Positions 61,192 to 64,000 of a stretch of DNA of 64,000 bases are shown here, in pieces; position 1 is the first letter of the stretch, and each line of letters begins with the position of its first letter. The stretch is from Bolinopsis microptera (Eukaryota > Ctenophora > Tentaculata > Lobata > Bolinopsidae): contig NC_087079.1 in assembly GCF_026151205.1 (NCBI RefSeq), forward strand, positions 10,654,635-10,718,634. The letters are read 5' to 3'. Both the position numbers and the translations under genes were made by a program. Under the pieces are notes generated by a model that was not told the origin of the DNA, made no database searches, and saw nothing but the letters and a program-made list of their open reading frames with translations.

Positions 61192-64000
61192 ATGAAGTTC
61201 ACTGTGAAGACTATAAACTCTTCAAGATATGAGTTTGATGTGGAGGAAGATGAAACTGTTGAGAACCTCAAACAGATGATTCATGAAAAGACCAACATTG
61301 AACCATCCAAGCAAAGACTCATTTTTCTTGGTTAGTTTTTTTTTCTATACTTATTAGTTATTATAGACAAATTATACAAAATATCATAATTAACACCAAA
61401 AGCAATAGTGCCGAGAACTTTTGTTAGTGCTTCTAATTATATGATAGGAAAGTTATGAACCCTCCATAACATAATGAGTCACAATGAGGTTTGAAATTAG
61501 ATTTAAATCTCAAATCTTAAAATCGTTATTTCTCAGGAAAAGTACTACAGAACAATAAAAAGCTCTCAGAATACAATGTTAATGGTAAAGTCCTTCATCT
61601 AGTTGAATGTCAAAGTGCAAGCTCAAGTTCTAGATCCGCTGCTGATCAGGCATCTACATCGTCTGCTCAGCCTCCTCGCCCTTCTACCAGCGCACCAGGT
61701 TATTATTACACATTATTTGTCTTTGCCCCCAACATGGTGATGCAAAATAATGTTTTTTTTTATCGAAATTGTAGATGTGCAAGAAACTGAATTGATTTTT
61801 CTTCTGATTTTGTCACTTATTTAAGCTTTTTAATTTTCCTCCAAATCCTTTAACAAAGATAATCCATCATAACATATTATGCCAAGTGTTTCTACAAACA
61901 CATTTAAGTTTCTGTACAAATTTCGTGATGTATATTTTATTTTCTTTACAAATCTTGTAACATATTTTAGTTTTTCTCATTATACTTAGGTGTCAGAACA
62001 AGAACAACAGCCCCATCAGCTCCTGCTCCAGATAGAGATCAGCTGATGAATGCCTTGGGTGCTGATGCTAACCAGATGGTTGGTCAAATCATGCGTAGTC
62101 TGGGAGTAGATGCCAGCCAAGCCAGGTAGGAATTGGTCTGTTTTTTGTTACCAAGATTACCTATCCTCTAAGAACTAATCAGAGCATTTTTTTCTGAAAT
62201 TATTATCTCCCTACAAAAAATATGTTCCGAGAATAGAATTTTGTTAAATAATCTCAAAACACAATATCTGAAGTTGCCGCTGAAACCATTAGTGTATTTC
62301 TTAAATTTCAGCGTCACTAGACAGAATCTTGATAACGGTGCAGTGGCAGTGAATTTCAGCGTTGGAGGAGGAAGTAACGATCAGTTCGACATCCAAATCA
62401 TTAACGGGACTACGACTGTATCAGGTATTTTTAATTTGTTCTATCGTGTTTTTTATTATGTGCTTGTTTGCCTGTATCGAGTGAATGAGACTCGTAATGT
62501 CGATGAATCTCCTAAAATAAAATCAAATTAGGTAGTTAAAAATACCTGCATTAGATCACAGAAACAAAAACCTTTATCTGTAACACAAAAACATTTGCAT
62601 TGAATCACCCGAAATAAAACCACATTTCACAGGTCCAGCTGCTTCCAACACAACATCCTCTGGAACAAGCACTTCAACATCAACCACAAGTAACAGCCAG
62701 ACCACACCAACAAGCTCTAGTGGCACCACCCCGCCTACACGTGCCCAAAGACCCGCAGCAGCAGGGACCACCCCAGGTTCCCGACCTCCTGGACCTCCGG
62801 CTAATCTTGATAGAATAATCAACCATCTCCGATCTGTGCGTGACTTGATGCAACACATTAACTGCACAGCTCCGGAAGCACAGGAAGTTATCAACAACAC
62901 ACTTATAGCGCCCTGTATTAGAGGGCCTCACACTGGAGGTCCCACTCTTGAAGAAGGAGCTTCACCGGAGGAAGTCCAGCAAAGAGCAACATCACGTGAG
63001 TCCCTGGAGACATATTCTCACATCCTGATAGATATGGCGGACATCATGCAGGAACTGGTGAGGTACATGAACCAGTACGCTCGCCTCCTCCACAGAGACC
63101 CTCCTCTGGAAGGTGGAGATTTGACTCATTGTCAAAACTTAGTGGACAGGATGGGTGCTATGTTTCACGAGGTTAGTCACGCGTTTCACCTGCTCAGTGA
63201 CTACGGTATCACTCTAAACACGGCCCTGCCCAGGAGGTTGTGGATGGCACAGCTGACAGGAGCACACGTTGTGCTGTCTAGCAGAGAAGACGGAGTGGGT
63301 GTCCCTCAGCAACTCAGACAAGAGCTTGCAAGGCTGAGAAATCAGGTAGGACAGATGTCTGGAGCACCTGGAGGGGTTTCAACCACTTCAACTGCATCAT
63401 CTTCTTCCACCACATCTTCATCGACTTCGACTTCTACGTCTGCTACAACTAACACAGCTAATACGGGGACATCCACCTCCACCACAGCCACTGGCTCTTC
63501 TACAAATCCTCGTCCTACAGCTACTGCAACTGGCGGTAACAACGGACAGCCTATCTCTATTTCCTTTGATATTCCACTGGGAGGGAATTTCATGCAGCCT
63601 GGTATGAATCCTCACGCTCAGATTCAGCAACTTCTTCAGAACAGGGCTAATGACCCCTCTGGAAACAACCAACCTATGCCCCGCCCTTCTCTCGGCTGCA
63701 GCTCCCGTCACCGATACAACAATCCAACACAATACAGATGTCCAGTCCACCAGCCCCAGACTGGTGCAACTCAAGCTCCGGGAGGTCCAACTCGATCCGG
63801 TCACAGGCATTCTCACTCACATGGTCCAAGACACGGGCACTCTCATAGTCATCTACCCAGACCCCACTCTCATGGTCCTCCGAGGAGTACCCCTAGAAGC
63901 CAGCCCAACAGTACTGCTAATGCCCCTGTTAATCCAGCTGATGCTACAATGAGTGAACCGCAGGTACGACAATCTGGTCCTCCAACTCGACCAGTACCAG
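61192..64000 (+). CDS. BAG6: BAG6 (BAT3/Scythe), N-terminal exons, runs off the window
   Basis: BAG6 is a ubiquitin-like chaperone adaptor for mislocalised membrane proteins and tail-anchored protein insertion. Coding exons: 61192-61330, 61537-61698, 61990-62125, 62312-62424 and 62633 to the window end (or to a possible donor CAG/GTACGA at 63963). All phases match. The ubiquitin-like domain (residues 1 to about 70) shows EFDVEEDETVENLKQMI, KQRLIFLGKVLQ and LSEYNVNGKVLHLVE, very close to vertebrate BAG6. Exon 4 and the start of exon 5 give the VNFSVGGG and RIINHLRSVRDLMQHINCTA segments. Exon 5 then carries the conserved BAG6 helical block (about 62990-63240: YSHILIDMADIMQELVRYMN; FHEVSHAFHLLSDYG). 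A Ser/Thr-rich linker and a His-rich stretch (63808-63880) follow. The first exon begins right after a splice acceptor, so the 5' UTR is spliced. Confidence 0.9.

Noticed and set aside
62574..63816. Open frames antisense to BAG6
   Set aside because: Shadows of the biased Ser/Thr/Pro coding strand.

Overview
This is a eukaryotic, metazoan window: AT-rich, with GT-AG introns, large intergenic gaps and heavy transposon load. It carries a nitric oxide synthase, a BTB-BACK-kelch gene, a rhodopsin-class receptor and a BAG6 orthologue. The receptor type and the LINE families look most like those of a cnidarian, but that lineage is an inference from memory of related sequences, not a search result.

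Layout. 1-2.2 kb: the 3' part of a decayed LINE with reverse transcriptase and RNase H. 3.9-6.7 kb: a large inverted repeat whose right arm ends about 190 bp before a nitric oxide synthase start codon. 6.9-13.1 kb: an intronless NOS reading frame of about 1,040 codons, split between its FMN and FAD domains by a precise 3.1 kb insertion. That insertion is a 5'-truncated LINE flanked by a 5-bp duplication, and a 2 kb TTAA-flanked element sits inside it. 13.5-16.5 kb: a direct duplication carrying a minisatellite insertion, then a TTAA-flanked foldback element. 18.1-44.1 kb, minus strand: one 11-exon KLHL-type gene, assembled here by phase-matched splice sites. Its 17.8 kb fifth intron contains an intronless GPCR gene in the same orientation, a poly-G/poly-C-bounded 2.15 kb element, an 8-bp-TSD element, a Helitron-like element and another TTAA foldback element. 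Its last intron holds a 1 kb polypurine tract. 44.6-60.2 kb: a LINE cluster with a CR1-like LINE interrupted by another LINE, one uninterrupted single-ORF PHD/endonuclease/RT LINE, and an old copy of that same LINE carrying four separate nested insertions. 61.2-64 kb: the first five coding exons of BAG6 on the plus strand, running off the window.

The host genes do not form a functional unit. The strongest unifying theme is transposon-on-transposon insertion whose boundaries can be read to the base (TTAA, ACTTA, CTATGTAA, TTCGCATC, GTCAATAC and TCCAAT duplications), including one insertion that cuts a NOS gene in frame. No tRNA, rRNA, CRISPR or prokaryotic features were found.
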